Assembly (NCBI RefSeq): GCF_012641745.1 | Contig: NZ_WEHZ01000015.1 | Coordinates: 62,001-126,000 of the forward strand | Length of the DNA stretch: 64,000 nt | DNA from: Pseudoalteromonas peptidolytica | GTDB taxonomy: Bacteria; Pseudomonadota; Gammaproteobacteria; Enterobacterales; Alteromonadaceae | Direction: 5' to 3' | In this document: piece after piece, positions 24,037 to 32,358 of the stretch | Layout: every line of letters starts with the position of its first letter | How positions within the stretch are numbered: the stretch's first letter is position 1 | Notes under the pieces: model-generated | Database searches by the model: none | What the model was told of the DNA's origin: nothing | Seen by the model: only the letters and a program-made list of their open reading frames with translations | Program-made: the position numbers and the translations under genes

Positions 24037-25074
24037 ATGAAAGCGATAATAACGATTATCACGTTTCTACTGAGCGCATTTCCTGTGCTGGCCGACACGT
24101 CCTTTTTTGCAAGAGACCTTGATTGGGGGACTACCAAAGTAAAAGATAGGGTAGCCAGTGCAATAGAGGAGTTTAAGGCCCATTCATCAAGTAGCACTGT
24201 TTCTAATGGTCTAGAGGGTTTTATAAACGGACAAGCAGCTGCTGGAAAAAAATTAACATTTAGCAATGGCGTATCTGCAACGTTAACGGGTGAGGCATCA
24301 TTTATAGCCACATCGCATGCACCTTCCGGTTCAATGACCATCTACATGGAGGATATCGAGCTTACTTTCGATGCCCCTATTAAATCGTTTGCATTTCAAG
24401 CTGTTGACTTAGATATTGGGAGTGCGAATTTACAAATTCAGTTTGATTATCAGGATGGCGGTGTAGCACACTATGCTTTGCCAGATGCTGTTGATGTAAA
24501 TAATAACTTAGTTTTTTGGGGCGTTCATTCATCAAAGCCCGTTAAAAAAGTGACTATTTCACGTACCAGCGTGGGTGATGTGGTTTACCTAGATGACTTT
24601 ATGGTAATTTCTGAGCAATCTTTTCGAGACCCCACTTCATTTAAAAACCCACAACTTACCAGAGTAGGTATATGCGCTGCAGATCGTATTGATTATACCG
24701 ACGAGTTTGGCGCAACCAAATTGAAATCCGATCTAGGCCAGGTGCAATGTATTGGACGTCTTAGGGCAAATAAACTTGAAGTGTTCACAAACACTTATTC
24801 TGCTGACCGGTTTTTAGGTGAGATCGCGTCTGATAGATGTTTTATTCGTAGCGAATATACAAATGTACATTTGATACGCAGTACCCCACACTGGGAGCAT
24901 GAAGAGATTGATGGTAAAAAAATTTCTACCATGACAATCAGATATACACATAGTGGTCAATTTCCACACCAACCATATGGCTATGCGAGAAGTATTTGTC
25001 AATTTAAAAACCCAGCTCAAGACAATATTATGCTTCTAGGCAGTTATGCAACTACTTACGCAGATAAATTTTAA
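24037..25074 (+). CDS. Secreted beta-rich protein
   Basis: The 345-residue protein begins with a clear signal peptide: MKAIITIITFLLSAFPVLADT, with cleavage likely after VLA. The mature part is beta-rich. Residues about 60-195 look like a carbohydrate- or surface-binding beta sandwich (repeated Phe-Xaa-Ala/Val strands, IYMEDIELTFDAPIKSFAFQ, VYLDDFMV). The last 130 residues contain several Cys, suited to disulfides outside the cytoplasm. The family is not recognised. It forms a two-gene unit with the lipoprotein gene 14 bases downstream, both exported. Such cassettes in prophages often alter the host surface or block other phages. Confidence 0.7.
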   Translation: MKAIITIITFLLSAFPVLADTSFFARDLDWGTTKVKDRVASAIEEFKAHSSSSTVSNGLEGFINGQAAAGKKLTFSNGVSATLTGEASFIATSHAPSGSMTIYMEDIELTFDAPIKSFAFQAVDLDIGSANLQIQFDYQDGGVAHYALPDAVDVNNNLVFWGVHSSKPVKKVTISRTSVGDVVYLDDFMVISEQSFRDPTSFKNPQLTRVGICAADRIDYTDEFGATKLKSDLGQVQCIGRLRANKLEVFTNTYSADRFLGEIASDRCFIRSEYTNVHLIRSTPHWEHEEIDGKKISTMTIRYTHSGQFPHQPYGYARSICQFKNPAQDNIMLLGSYATTYADKF

Positions 25075-25087
25075 GGGGAGTAATATT

Positions 25088-25795
25088 ATGTTAAATGATC
25101 GATTAGCCATATATATACTGTGTGCTTTTACCACTTTTACCGCCTGTGCTTCTCTTTATCCTGAACACCCAAGTACACCATCCCCTCGCGGATTCTGTAC
25201 TATCACAGGTTCGGTCTATTCTGGGACAGAAGTTGGTGAGTATGGTGGGTTGTGGTCAACTGTGACTTATAATAATTACACACCAGCGCGTGACTACGGC
25301 ATTGGACAACCTGCTATTGCTTCGCCAGATGTTGCAAATACACCGACACAAGTAATTTGTAAATTGCCAGTTATTACTTTAAAAAGTTCCTATCCAGATG
25401 CTCCAGGAGAGATTTACATCGGCGCTGGTTGGTTTGCAGACCGAGTTGGTGATATCAGCTCACTTGTTTCATGTGATGTTGTTGCCCGTAGAAAAGGCCA
25501 GGAGGTATACAGAGAAACACTGGATATTAGCAATGAGATAGACCCAAGCTATCGCGGTTACGACAATGGTTATGCATACAATATTACAAGGATTAAACCA
25601 TGGCTTCCAGACAATGAGTCGTCTTTAGTTGAGCTAAAACAATATGGTGCGAAAGTCACGTCGCAAGCTTTTAAAGATGTGATGTCGAATAAAGAAGCGC
25701 AAGTTGATCATGCTTACTTTGATTGCACATTAAATAATGACTACAGCCAAGCGGACGCTATTACCTTTAACTTAATGTCTGCCAGTTTACATTAA
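25088..25795 (+). CDS. Lipoprotein
   Basis: The 235-residue protein starts with a hydrophobic signal (AIYILCAFTTFTACAS) that contains a lipobox FTAC, with lipidation expected at that Cys (residue 20). The start at 25088 has AGGGGAG seven bases upstream. The mature part has Tyr/Asn/Gly-rich loops and a few Cys. With the following residue Ala and not Asp, sorting to the outer membrane is expected. No family is recognised. It is coupled with the secreted protein before it and is closed by a terminator. Superinfection exclusion or another lysogenic-conversion role is inferred from context only. Confidence 0.7.
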   Translation: MLNDRLAIYILCAFTTFTACASLYPEHPSTPSPRGFCTITGSVYSGTEVGEYGGLWSTVTYNNYTPARDYGIGQPAIASPDVANTPTQVICKLPVITLKSSYPDAPGEIYIGAGWFADRVGDISSLVSCDVVARRKGQEVYRETLDISNEIDPSYRGYDNGYAYNITRIKPWLPDNESSLVELKQYGAKVTSQAFKDVMSNKEAQVDHAYFDCTLNNDYSQADAITFNLMSASLH

Positions 25796-25806
25796 TTTGT
25801 TCAAGT

Positions 25807-25830
25807 AAAGGTGACTTAACGTCACCTTTT
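25807..25830. terminator. Bidirectional terminator
   Basis: Stem AAAGGTGAC/GTCACCTTT with a five-base loop, and T or A runs on both sides. It lies between the lipoprotein gene and the convergent minus-strand gene. Confidence 0.85.
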
Positions 25831-25846
25831 GCCCCCTTTATTACAG

Positions 25847-26326
25847 CTATTGTGCTTTTACTTCATCTGTTACATGATGAGTAAGGCTCTGAGGATCATT
25901 CATATAACATTTGTACTCATTTAAAAGGTTACGCAAATGAGTATAGTTTTGTGCAAACAGTTTTTTGCGGGTGCTGAGGTTTATACTCGGTAAATGAATG
26001 GGCATGCCGTTTTCTTTACTCAGGGTTGCCCACCCCAAAGGGGTTAAATTGAGCATACCTTTTATATTCAAACTATCATGTTCAATAAATACCGCTATGG
26101 CTTGTTGTCCCAGTGGTGTTGAGCTAGGGTAACTTTCAAAAAAGCTCGTAATTTGCGGATACTCGTTGATATGCAGCTTGCGATTAAGGCAAATGGTTTG
26201 TGTAAGAGGCACATTAATGATATCCCTTATCCCAGCAGGCTTAACCCCATCAGCGAACGCAATAAGTTCATATGTATGCTTCATTTTAGTGCGGCTGATC
26301 GCCCCAAGTATTTGTACATGCTCCAT
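25847..26326 (-). CDS. Unknown 159-residue protein
   Basis: Not recognised. The ATG at 26326 was chosen over an upstream TTG five codons earlier; neither has a strong ribosome site. The sequence reads as a soluble alpha/beta protein with several His and Tyr. Some features (residues 10-25, MKHTYELIAFADG; later TPLGWATLSKENG) suggest a compact winged or small regulatory domain, but this is weak. The gene is divergent from the one at 26518, and the shared region contains a 24-bp perfect palindrome and ATGAGAC on both strands. Confidence 0.55.
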   Translation of the reverse strand: MEHVQILGAISRTKMKHTYELIAFADGVKPAGIRDIINVPLTQTICLNRKLHINEYPQITSFFESYPSSTPLGQQAIAVFIEHDSLNIKGMLNLTPLGWATLSKENGMPIHLPSINLSTRKKLFAQNYTHLRNLLNEYKCYMNDPQSLTHHVTDEVKAQ

Positions 26327-26341
26327 AATATAGGTTCTCAA

Positions 26342-26348
26342 GTCTCAT
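26342..26348 (-). promoter_or_regulatory. ATGAGAC element, minus strand
   Basis: ATGAGAC on the minus strand, 15 bases before the start of the 25847-26326 gene. Its divergent partner is at 26497-26503. Confidence 0.45.
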
Positions 26349-26426
26349 TTAGATTAAACGACTCTTATTTTAACTGCGAAGTAGGCGGTTAGCTACTTTC
26401 TTCTTTTTTAGTCACGCATCATGTGG

Positions 26427-26450
26427 AATTTATATTGTACAATATAAATT
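26427..26450. promoter_or_regulatory. Perfect 24-bp palindrome in divergent promoter region
   Basis: Half-site AATTTATATTGT and its exact complement, with ATTGTACAAT as core (26434-26443). It lies between divergent genes, and each side is followed by an ATGAGAC element (53 bases away on the plus side, about 85 on the minus side). Confidence 0.8.
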
Positions 26451-26496
26451 GTATCGCGTTGTAATTGTGATAATTATAAGGCATATTGCTATCAAG

Positions 26497-26503
26497 ATGA
26501 GAC
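26497..26503 (+). promoter_or_regulatory. ATGAGAC element, plus strand
   Basis: ATGAGAC 15 bases before the start of the 26518 gene. It pairs with the 24-bp palindrome upstream. Confidence 0.45.
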
Positions 26504-26517
26504 TAGGTTGAAAAAAG

Positions 26518-27000
26518 ATGACATGTACAACTGATGCGGTATTGGTGTATTTAGATGTTGAGTGTGAGGATGCTGCACAGCGAGTACGTAAATTTTGTGA
26601 GTCGTTAGGTATAGATGAATCGGAGCCAAATTCGCAGTTAAGGGCTGCACAACTGGCTGAATATGAAATAAAAAAATCCATAGCTAAAATAAAAAACAAA
26701 TCTCGACCTGGTGTAAGAGACAAAGAAAAGCTCAGCTCTTTGAATAACGAGCTGGTGCATTTGCTACATGCGATGCCTGAAAGGATCAGTGCGCTGGCAC
26801 TCGAGCGAATTATAGAACAATTTATTGTGGAGATTATTCATATTCATCCCATTGCGGACGACACTTGTATTATTGCGCTATGTATGAAAAGACTTAGAGA
26901 AAACTATTTAGGCAAGTATGATGGTCGCCTTGCCTATACTATTGTACAACAAATTATTGATTGTCTGCATGCGTCAAGTGGCCGCATCATGTTCCAGTAG
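26518..27000 (+). CDS. Unknown 160-residue helical protein
   Basis: Not recognised. The N-terminal 35 residues contain several Cys and acidic residues; a Lys-rich helix follows (about 50-75) and then long amphipathic helices with Ile/Leu. No membrane segment or signal. The ribosome site is weak (AGG at some distance). ATTGTACAAC occurs inside the gene at 26941-26950, about 130 bases before the holin gene. Confidence 0.55.
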   Translation: MTCTTDAVLVYLDVECEDAAQRVRKFCESLGIDESEPNSQLRAAQLAEYEIKKSIAKIKNKSRPGVRDKEKLSSLNNELVHLLHAMPERISALALERIIEQFIVEIIHIHPIADDTCIIALCMKRLRENYLGKYDGRLAYTIVQQIIDCLHASSGRIMFQ

Positions 27001-27073
27001 TATAATGTTGCTGAGGGCCGATTAGAAAGATAAAAAGTATGATGTGTTAACTTAGTTAAATAAGGATAAAAAC

Positions 27074-27427
27074 ATGTGGTTTCAAGCTCTTACAGCCGCA
27101 GGTGGTTGGATTTTCGAAATATTTAAAGGCAAACAGGATATTGTTAAACAAGCTGCACACGCTAAAGCGCAGCGCGTAATAAGTTGGGAAGAAGCAATGG
27201 CTAATGGTGCGGCCACCAGTTGGAAAGATGAATGGTTCACTGTTTTGTTAAGTGTTCCTTTTATTATGTGTTTTATTCCACAACTTGCGCCATACGCTCA
27301 TCAAGGCTTTATTCAATTAGAGCAGACCCCCGAATTTTACCGCTATATGTTCGGCCTAGCTGTAGGAGCCTCGTTTGGATTTAGAGGCTTTGATAAATTT
27401 GTAAGAACGAGAAACATACGTAATTGA
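27074..27427 (+). CDS. Holin-like protein of the three-helix type
   Basis: The 117-residue protein resembles the holin family with three membrane helices known from gene transfer agents and phages (GTA_holin_3TM). A first hydrophobic-amphipathic helix (residues 1-20) is followed by a basic stretch. SWKDEWFTVLLSVPFIMCFI (about 50-70) gives the second membrane part, and YRYMFGLAVGASFGFRGFDK (about 95-115) the third. It would form pores that let the cytoplasmic endolysin reach the cell wall. It is far from the endolysin gene (18889) and on the other strand, so lysis genes are split here. Confidence 0.7.
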   Translation: MWFQALTAAGGWIFEIFKGKQDIVKQAAHAKAQRVISWEEAMANGAATSWKDEWFTVLLSVPFIMCFIPQLAPYAHQGFIQLEQTPEFYRYMFGLAVGASFGFRGFDKFVRTRNIRN

Positions 27428-27515
27428 CGTTTGTCAGCGTGAACAAGTTCATTTTTGTGTCGCAAATATAAAGCGAAGTGGCACTAGTAGTAATCAGTAA
27501 ACTGGAGTTAAGTCG

Positions 27516-27770
27516 ATGTCTAATAAAGAGTTGGTGTTTCCCAATGGTGAGCCTTTTGACCTGTGGGGAGAGCACTTAATACAGTTCCTTTTAAAAGGGG
27601 CGAAAGTGCGTGTGTATTTAGTCAATGGTATCTGTCTTAATGGCAAAGTCCGTCGGTTTGATAAAGGTAGTGTGCTACTTTCCTCGCATAATAAAGAGCC
27701 CATGCTGATTAATCGAGAAAGTGTTGCAACGATTGCCCATGACGATCACAAAGTAGCCACCTGTGAATAG
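27516..27770 (+). CDS. Hfq-like Sm RNA chaperone
   Basis: The 84-residue protein has the Hfq/Sm layout. Residues 21-26 (LIQFLL) match the alpha-1 end of Hfq. VYLVNGI at 33-39 is identical to the Sm1 core of bacterial Hfq. GKVRRFDKGSVLL (43-55) follows, and MLINRESVATI (63-73) is the Sm2 region, where Hfq has YKHAIST. The tyrosine of the distal RNA site is kept (Y34). The YKH triad is replaced by INR and the proximal Lys by Cys40, so RNA preference may differ. Hfq forms hexamer rings that pair small RNAs with messages. A phage-encoded version could redirect host RNA control. The gene is coupled to the next one. Confidence 0.8.
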   Translation: MSNKELVFPNGEPFDLWGEHLIQFLLKGAKVRVYLVNGICLNGKVRRFDKGSVLLSSHNKEPMLINRESVATIAHDDHKVATCE

Positions 27771-28176
27771 TCGTGATCAAGGGATTGTGACCATTGACCC
27801 TGAGTTCTGGCGACCAAGTGATACAGAGCTAAAAAGGATGGAACAAGAGCAGTTGTTGGTAGTTTCAGATCACGAGGGTGAACCTGTTTATCATTTCAAA
27901 TGTGTCAGAAGTGGGGCGTGTTGCCGAACGAACCTGTGTGGTAGAGGTGAAATGAACACCGAAACCAATCAATGTACCCACCTAATTTTAGATGAAACGC
28001 TACAAGAGGGCGTAAATCTCTATCGCTGTAACCTCTACTCATTGTACAATAATAAAAATGATGGGTCTGCGATGCAATTTGGTAAAGGTTGTTGTGCACC
28101 TTGGAACGAAGCGAGAGCTAAAGTGATTGAACAATATCGTTTAAGACAGCTTGCCATCACTTCGGTAACCAATTAG
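27763..28176 (+). CDS. Cysteine-rich metal-binding protein, YkgJ-like
   Basis: The 137-residue protein starts on a GTG that overlaps the Hfq-like stop by eight bases; an ATG at 27838 is an alternative with AAGG very close to it. It holds a Cys cluster, CVRSGACCRTNLC (about residues 47-59), and further Cys at about 70, 88 and a CC pair at about 109. This pattern resembles the CxxC(x)nCC proteins of the YkgJ group, which bind zinc or an iron-sulfur cluster. The function is unknown. An exact ATTGTACAAT at 28041-28050 lies inside the gene. Confidence 0.6.
   Translation: MNSRDQGIVTIDPEFWRPSDTELKRMEQEQLLVVSDHEGEPVYHFKCVRSGACCRTNLCGRGEMNTETNQCTHLILDETLQEGVNLYRCNLYSLYNNKNDGSAMQFGKGCCAPWNEARAKVIEQYRLRQLAITSVTN
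28041..28050. promoter_or_regulatory. Intragenic ATTGTACAAT palindrome
   Basis: Exact copy inside a coding sequence, about 225 bases before the next gene start at 28274. Confidence 0.55.
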
Positions 28177-28273
28177 CCGTGGTTACATGTGTGAGATAGG
28201 TAGAAAGTAAGGTTCTACTTTGCGTTTGAGAACGTTGAGATGTTTATTTAGCTCAACGAAAAGGAAGCGCAAG

Positions 28274-28837
28274 ATGACACAAAAACACATATCTCACCAA
28301 AACGAGCTCGGTACAAACCGAGATGATATAGTTAAAGAGCAGCAACGTCTGCGCTTTACCAATGAGCTGTTAGCAGAGGAAGTTCGACTAGCAAAGGACG
28401 CTTTGTCTACGGCGCTGGATAAGCTCGGACTAAACTGGTCTCCAAGATCAAGAGACTACAGTGTTTTACATGACATTCTGGGTACACTGCCTCTGGCAAG
28501 CTACGAGCAAGCGTTAACCGCAAGTGAAAGTCAGCGTATTGAATTACTCAATAGGCATGTAAAACTGAAACAATCGTTCGAAGAGCAAAGCCGAGAAAAA
28601 AATGATTTGCTGATAGCATTCACCTATGCACACCAAGAGGCGTGTTATTTATGTGAATATCATCACAGACTAGCTTTGATCGTCGAAACTGAGTTGGGTA
28701 ATGCCTGCTGGTTTTTACAAGCAGAAACCAAAAGTGCATTTGCTCACTTAGCATATAAAAAAGCGCCAAACTCAACGCTTGAAAACAGTCAAAGAGTCGC
28801 TGCATTAATTATGCTGGCAACTTCATCACATCAGTGA
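28274..28837 (+). CDS. Unknown 187-residue helical protein
   Basis: Not recognised. The ATG at 28274 has AAGGAAG five bases upstream, which decides against an earlier in-frame start at 28220. It is helical with two coiled-coil-like parts (about residues 20-50 and 90-125). A central Cys/His group (ACYLCEYHH, about residue 134) might bind a metal but is incomplete. No signal peptide. It is followed by about 160 non-coding bases before the next unit. Confidence 0.55.
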   Translation: MTQKHISHQNELGTNRDDIVKEQQRLRFTNELLAEEVRLAKDALSTALDKLGLNWSPRSRDYSVLHDILGTLPLASYEQALTASESQRIELLNRHVKLKQSFEEQSREKNDLLIAFTYAHQEACYLCEYHHRLALIVETELGNACWFLQAETKSAFAHLAYKKAPNSTLENSQRVAALIMLATSSHQ

Positions 28838-29000
28838 GCCGGCGTTTTTAGGATGGAGTGTGCGCTCTTAAAGCATGCAGTTAGGTTGGTTTTACCTTAA
28901 TTGCAACTGTGAGAATATTGAACTAACAAACGCGTTGTTGGTACATAAATGAGTCTGTGAGATTGAGCCTTACAATCCTGCACCTATAGGAGATGCTAAC

Positions 29001-30320
29001 ATGGCATTTGATATTACTACTGTATTGCAAAACACAGTGACGTTTACGTCGCAACCTAACAACCATGGTATCTATAGTCTTTCACTGACACTAGAGAACC
29101 AAGATATTGCAGGCGACTACTTATTCGATGCAATTAAAGCATACGCAAGTGAAAATAACATATCTCTCAAAGAGGACATTCGTAACTCATACCTAAAAGT
29201 GTACTTGAAACACTCGTATGCTAGCGGCGAGCTTACAAAAGATGATCTCGATACCGCTGATTATACAGCGCAAGTCGCTCTGAAAGATTTACATCAAGCG
29301 CAAGAAGGGAGTGAAAAGTACGAGCCTATTACAATTAGCGGCTTGCCAGCAAATGCGCGTTTTAAATGCGCATTTGAACTTGTACTGAATGGCGAACTGC
29401 AAGGAGAGTTTCTATTAGCGCCAAGCTCTGAAATGCAGCTAGGGGGCTCGAATGTAGCGGAGCCAGAAAATGTCGTTTTATCAATCACAGAAACCGCTAA
29501 AAGTGTCGAAGTAAAAGTCAGTAACGTTTCAGCTGAGGACAACACGCACTTTTTACTTGAAGTAGTTGACGACACTAAGAGTGCAATGCCAGAAGTGCCT
29601 TATGAGCAAAGCGTGGTATTTTCTGGAGAATTTGAATTTCAAGCAGACAGTGAACCAACCTTTATGTTTACTGTTGGTGAAAACAACATGCGCAGTTATG
29701 TAAATTACTCTGTCCACTTAAGAACGATAGAGAAAGTGGATAATGCGCCCAACTCAGCTTCAGCTTCGGTAAAAGTAGACGCTCAATCTTTTGAACTTCC
29801 TTGGCTTGCTGGTTTTGTCGACACGACGGTCATCAAAGGCAAGCAAATTGAAGATGCGCTTGTGAGTAAGATAGCAACTAAGCTAACAGCCAATAAAGAT
29901 GCCCGCAAAGCACTGCGTACCGCGTTAAATAGTGGCGCATATTCACTCGTTGCATCGCAGATGTACGACCTGACTCGTGACGTGGCGGTCGAAGAATTTG
30001 AAAGTGCAAAAGATACCTTTAACGAAGTAAGGACGAAGTTACGTCGTATTGCTCTATACAGTGATATTGACCCTGATTACAGCGAAGTTTTGGACTTGAG
30101 CGGCTCTACCGGAGATGCCGAATTTGATACCTATGATGTCTTTATGTTTGTGACCAAACAGGGTTTCACCAACGGTATCGAAACCCGTTACTTTACTTGG
30201 CTTGGTAAAGCTTTTTACTTAGGCCCAATTGTTGAAGGTGGCGTTATTTCAGACAAAAAATTCCAAGTGTCAGTGCGTGGCGATGTGTATCGTGACCGTG
30301 CTGAGCTTATTTTCTCATAA
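29001..30320 (+). CDS. Probable virion protein, tandem paralogue 1
   Basis: The 439-residue protein is not recognised by family but is clearly a paralogue of the next gene. Both have a helical N-terminal part with ISL(K/R), a beta domain with ELVLNGELQG (ELVVDGVLQT in the partner), a second beta domain, then LPWLAGFVDT (IPWLDHFVDT), a helical block, and a beta C-terminus. The modular beta domains suggest a surface, fibre or decoration protein of the particle. AGGAGAT lies seven bases before the ATG. A hairpin separates it from the partner. Confidence 0.6.
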   Translation: MAFDITTVLQNTVTFTSQPNNHGIYSLSLTLENQDIAGDYLFDAIKAYASENNISLKEDIRNSYLKVYLKHSYASGELTKDDLDTADYTAQVALKDLHQAQEGSEKYEPITISGLPANARFKCAFELVLNGELQGEFLLAPSSEMQLGGSNVAEPENVVLSITETAKSVEVKVSNVSAEDNTHFLLEVVDDTKSAMPEVPYEQSVVFSGEFEFQADSEPTFMFTVGENNMRSYVNYSVHLRTIEKVDNAPNSASASVKVDAQSFELPWLAGFVDTTVIKGKQIEDALVSKIATKLTANKDARKALRTALNSGAYSLVASQMYDLTRDVAVEEFESAKDTFNEVRTKLRRIALYSDIDPDYSEVLDLSGSTGDAEFDTYDVFMFVTKQGFTNGIETRYFTWLGKAFYLGPIVEGGVISDKKFQVSVRGDVYRDRAELIFS

Positions 30321-30336
30321 CCTGCTTTACAATCTG

Positions 30337-30356
30337 CTGGGCGTTTATACGCCCAG
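30337..30356 (+). terminator. Hairpin between tandem paralogues
   Basis: Perfect stem CTGGGCG/CGCCCAG with a six-base loop. No long T run follows, so it may only reduce read-through or protect the message. Confidence 0.45.
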
Positions 30357-30377
30357 TTATTATAGAGGTGATCTCCT

Positions 30378-31694
30378 ATGACTTTTGATCTATTGTCGTT
30401 TTTAAACGCTACTAACAATGTAGTCACGACGGCACAAACACAAGCGGCAGCCGATGGGCTAATGCGCCACGCCATTGCGCTGGTTGGCGCGCAAGATCAC
30501 ATCTCGTTGCGAGATGCGTTAAAAGACCAAGCCAGTTTACCGAATACCTACTTGTCTATTTATGTTGCAGCCAAAGATGAATTAGATGGTAACTCAGTTT
30601 CATTCGATCAAACATATGCGCAAGGTAACTTAAATCCATACAAATTTAATGGTACTCAGCTAGCGTATAAAGTCACTTATCAAGCAGAGGACCGTTTTCA
30701 ATACAAAGATTTATTTGTCGATGGTTTGCTCTCTGGCACTGACTATTACTATGGTATAGAACTTGTTGTTGACGGAGTATTGCAAACAGGTTGGCTTCAA
30801 GGTGCTTTTACTACTCATGGGACAGCCTATTCAGCCCCAACACTGAGTGACATTGCCTTTTCAAATCCTAGTGACCCATACCGGTTAATTTATGACATTG
30901 AAAGTGTCAATATGGCTGGAAAAGACAACTTGTCAGTGCGCTTCGAGGTAATAAACTCCGTATTAACAAATACAGGGCCACGTGAATACATCGTTGAACG
31001 AGATGAGTTTTTTGGCCCTAACGGTGAAAGGTTCGCAATTGAAGATTTGCCTGGTTCAATTTATCAACGCTATGTTGAGTATGATATACAAATACGCTTT
31101 GTTTCAAAAACGGATTCTCCAGTTGGTGTGTCTGCGCCATTGAAATTAGCACAAAACATACAAATCCCATGGTTAGATCATTTTGTCGATACGGTTATAT
31201 TAGACGGCGGCGGTATAGATCAAGAAATCTTAGAGGATGCTGCTAAGCGTATTGCTGAGTTAACACCAGCACAAAGAGATGCACTTTTGGCGCAACTCAG
31301 CGAAGGTGATATTAAAGATATCGGTTCAGCGTATAAAGCGTTATTGAAACAAGCAGCTATTGCGACTGTGCAATCACTTGAACCTGCGGCTGATGCGATG
31401 CGTAAGCAGCTCATGGATTTATTATATGCAGCCAATGATCAAGGTGTTCAGGCACCAGGTATTTATATCACGCTTGATCTAAATGATAGCGACGCACAAC
31501 GCGTATTTAAGATGATCACAGCGCCATGCTATGTGAGGGAACACCATATAGACAGTGTCGTGCGCTTCTCTGAGGGCGTATTTTATATTACTGAAGACAA
31601 AGATGACCAAGGTGTTGATACAGGCTTAACACGTATTGTTTATGTTGGACAAGCTGCGTTTGAGCGTTTTTTCTTGAAGTTTAGTAATCGATAA
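30378..31694 (+). CDS. Probable virion protein, tandem paralogue 2
   Basis: The 438-residue protein has the same order of parts as its neighbour at 29001: ISLRDALKDQ near residue 50, GIELVVDGVLQTGWL near 130, IPWLDHFVDT near 260, then a helical block and a beta end. Identity is low, so the duplication is old. AGAGGTGAT precedes the ATG. It is not known from the sequence where in the particle it sits. The gene is followed at once by a MITE-like element. Confidence 0.6.
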   Translation: MTFDLLSFLNATNNVVTTAQTQAAADGLMRHAIALVGAQDHISLRDALKDQASLPNTYLSIYVAAKDELDGNSVSFDQTYAQGNLNPYKFNGTQLAYKVTYQAEDRFQYKDLFVDGLLSGTDYYYGIELVVDGVLQTGWLQGAFTTHGTAYSAPTLSDIAFSNPSDPYRLIYDIESVNMAGKDNLSVRFEVINSVLTNTGPREYIVERDEFFGPNGERFAIEDLPGSIYQRYVEYDIQIRFVSKTDSPVGVSAPLKLAQNIQIPWLDHFVDTVILDGGGIDQEILEDAAKRIAELTPAQRDALLAQLSEGDIKDIGSAYKALLKQAAIATVQSLEPAADAMRKQLMDLLYAANDQGVQAPGIYITLDLNDSDAQRVFKMITAPCYVREHHIDSVVRFSEGVFYITEDKDDQGVDTGLTRIVYVGQAAFERFFLKFSNR

Positions 31695-31715
31695 ATCTCG
31701 CTCAGCCGGACTCTT

Positions 31716-31918
31716 TATACCAATTTGCTTAATTAAGCTTGTTATTTTGAGGCGAACAGATAATACCGCTAGCACGTCATACTATCGCCAAGGTAGCTGC
31801 ATGGATGCAGACAAAGAAAAGGCGGTGCTACTTAGTTTGTTCTAGATAAGCAACGTTTAACCAATTAGCGTCAGATTTATTCCTTCAAATTGAGCAAGTA
31901 TTAAGGCGAATTGGTATA
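31716..31918 (+). mobile_element. MITE-like element, copy 1 (203 bp)
   Basis: Ends in 13-bp inverted repeats TATACCAATTTGC and GCGAATTGGTATA (12 of 13 match), flanked by TA-rich sequence. It has no gene. A second copy at 59533-59740 lies in the opposite orientation, with matching interior segments (for example TCAATTTGAAGG and CTAAGTAGCA). It is non-autonomous, so any transposase would be elsewhere. Confidence 0.8.
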
Positions 31919-31978
31919 ATATTAGCGCCTTTTTTTAGTTGCAACTTTAGTGTAAGCAACCCATTGGATACTGTGCGC

Positions 31979-32039
31979 ATTGTACAATATGCAAATTCAC
32001 AGCGAATTTACTGTGTTGCTTTTAACTTCTCCATGAGAC
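31979..32039 (+). promoter_or_regulatory. ATTGTACAAT and ATGAGAC module
   Basis: Exact palindrome at 31979-31988, ATGAGAC at 32033-32039, 44 bases apart, only seven bases before the start codon of the next gene. Confidence 0.65.
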
Positions 32040-32046
32040 CCATTAC

Positions 32047-32358
32047 ATGTTTAATTCAGATCCACTTTTCTTAACATCAGCGCAAAAACCAAATACACAC
32101 CGAATTGGTAATGTACTTCATTGTGATAAGCTCCCCTACCCCACCAATTACGTCCAACATGATATATATTGTGTTGTATATGTTGGTGATGATGTTCAAG
32201 ACATACTCAAAGCACGTTACACCATTAATTTACTCATTGAGAGCGGGCGTTTAACGGAAGATAGAATTAGATTAAGAAAAGCACTGGGTGAATACAATTT
32301 TAATAGAATGATTGATGGCTTTTTGCAAGAACAAATTAACACATCAAAGCAAGGGTAA
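32047..32358 (+). CDS. Unknown 103-residue protein
   Basis: Not recognised. It begins seven bases after ATGAGAC and has no Shine-Dalgarno sequence, so the message may be almost leaderless if that element marks the transcript start. The N-terminal half is beta-like with Cys and Tyr; the C-terminal half is helical (LLIESGRLTEDRIRLRKALG). The next ATTGTACAAT begins on the base after its stop. Confidence 0.55.
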   Translation: MFNSDPLFLTSAQKPNTHRIGNVLHCDKLPYPTNYVQHDIYCVVYVGDDVQDILKARYTINLLIESGRLTEDRIRLRKALGEYNFNRMIDGFLQEQINTSKQG

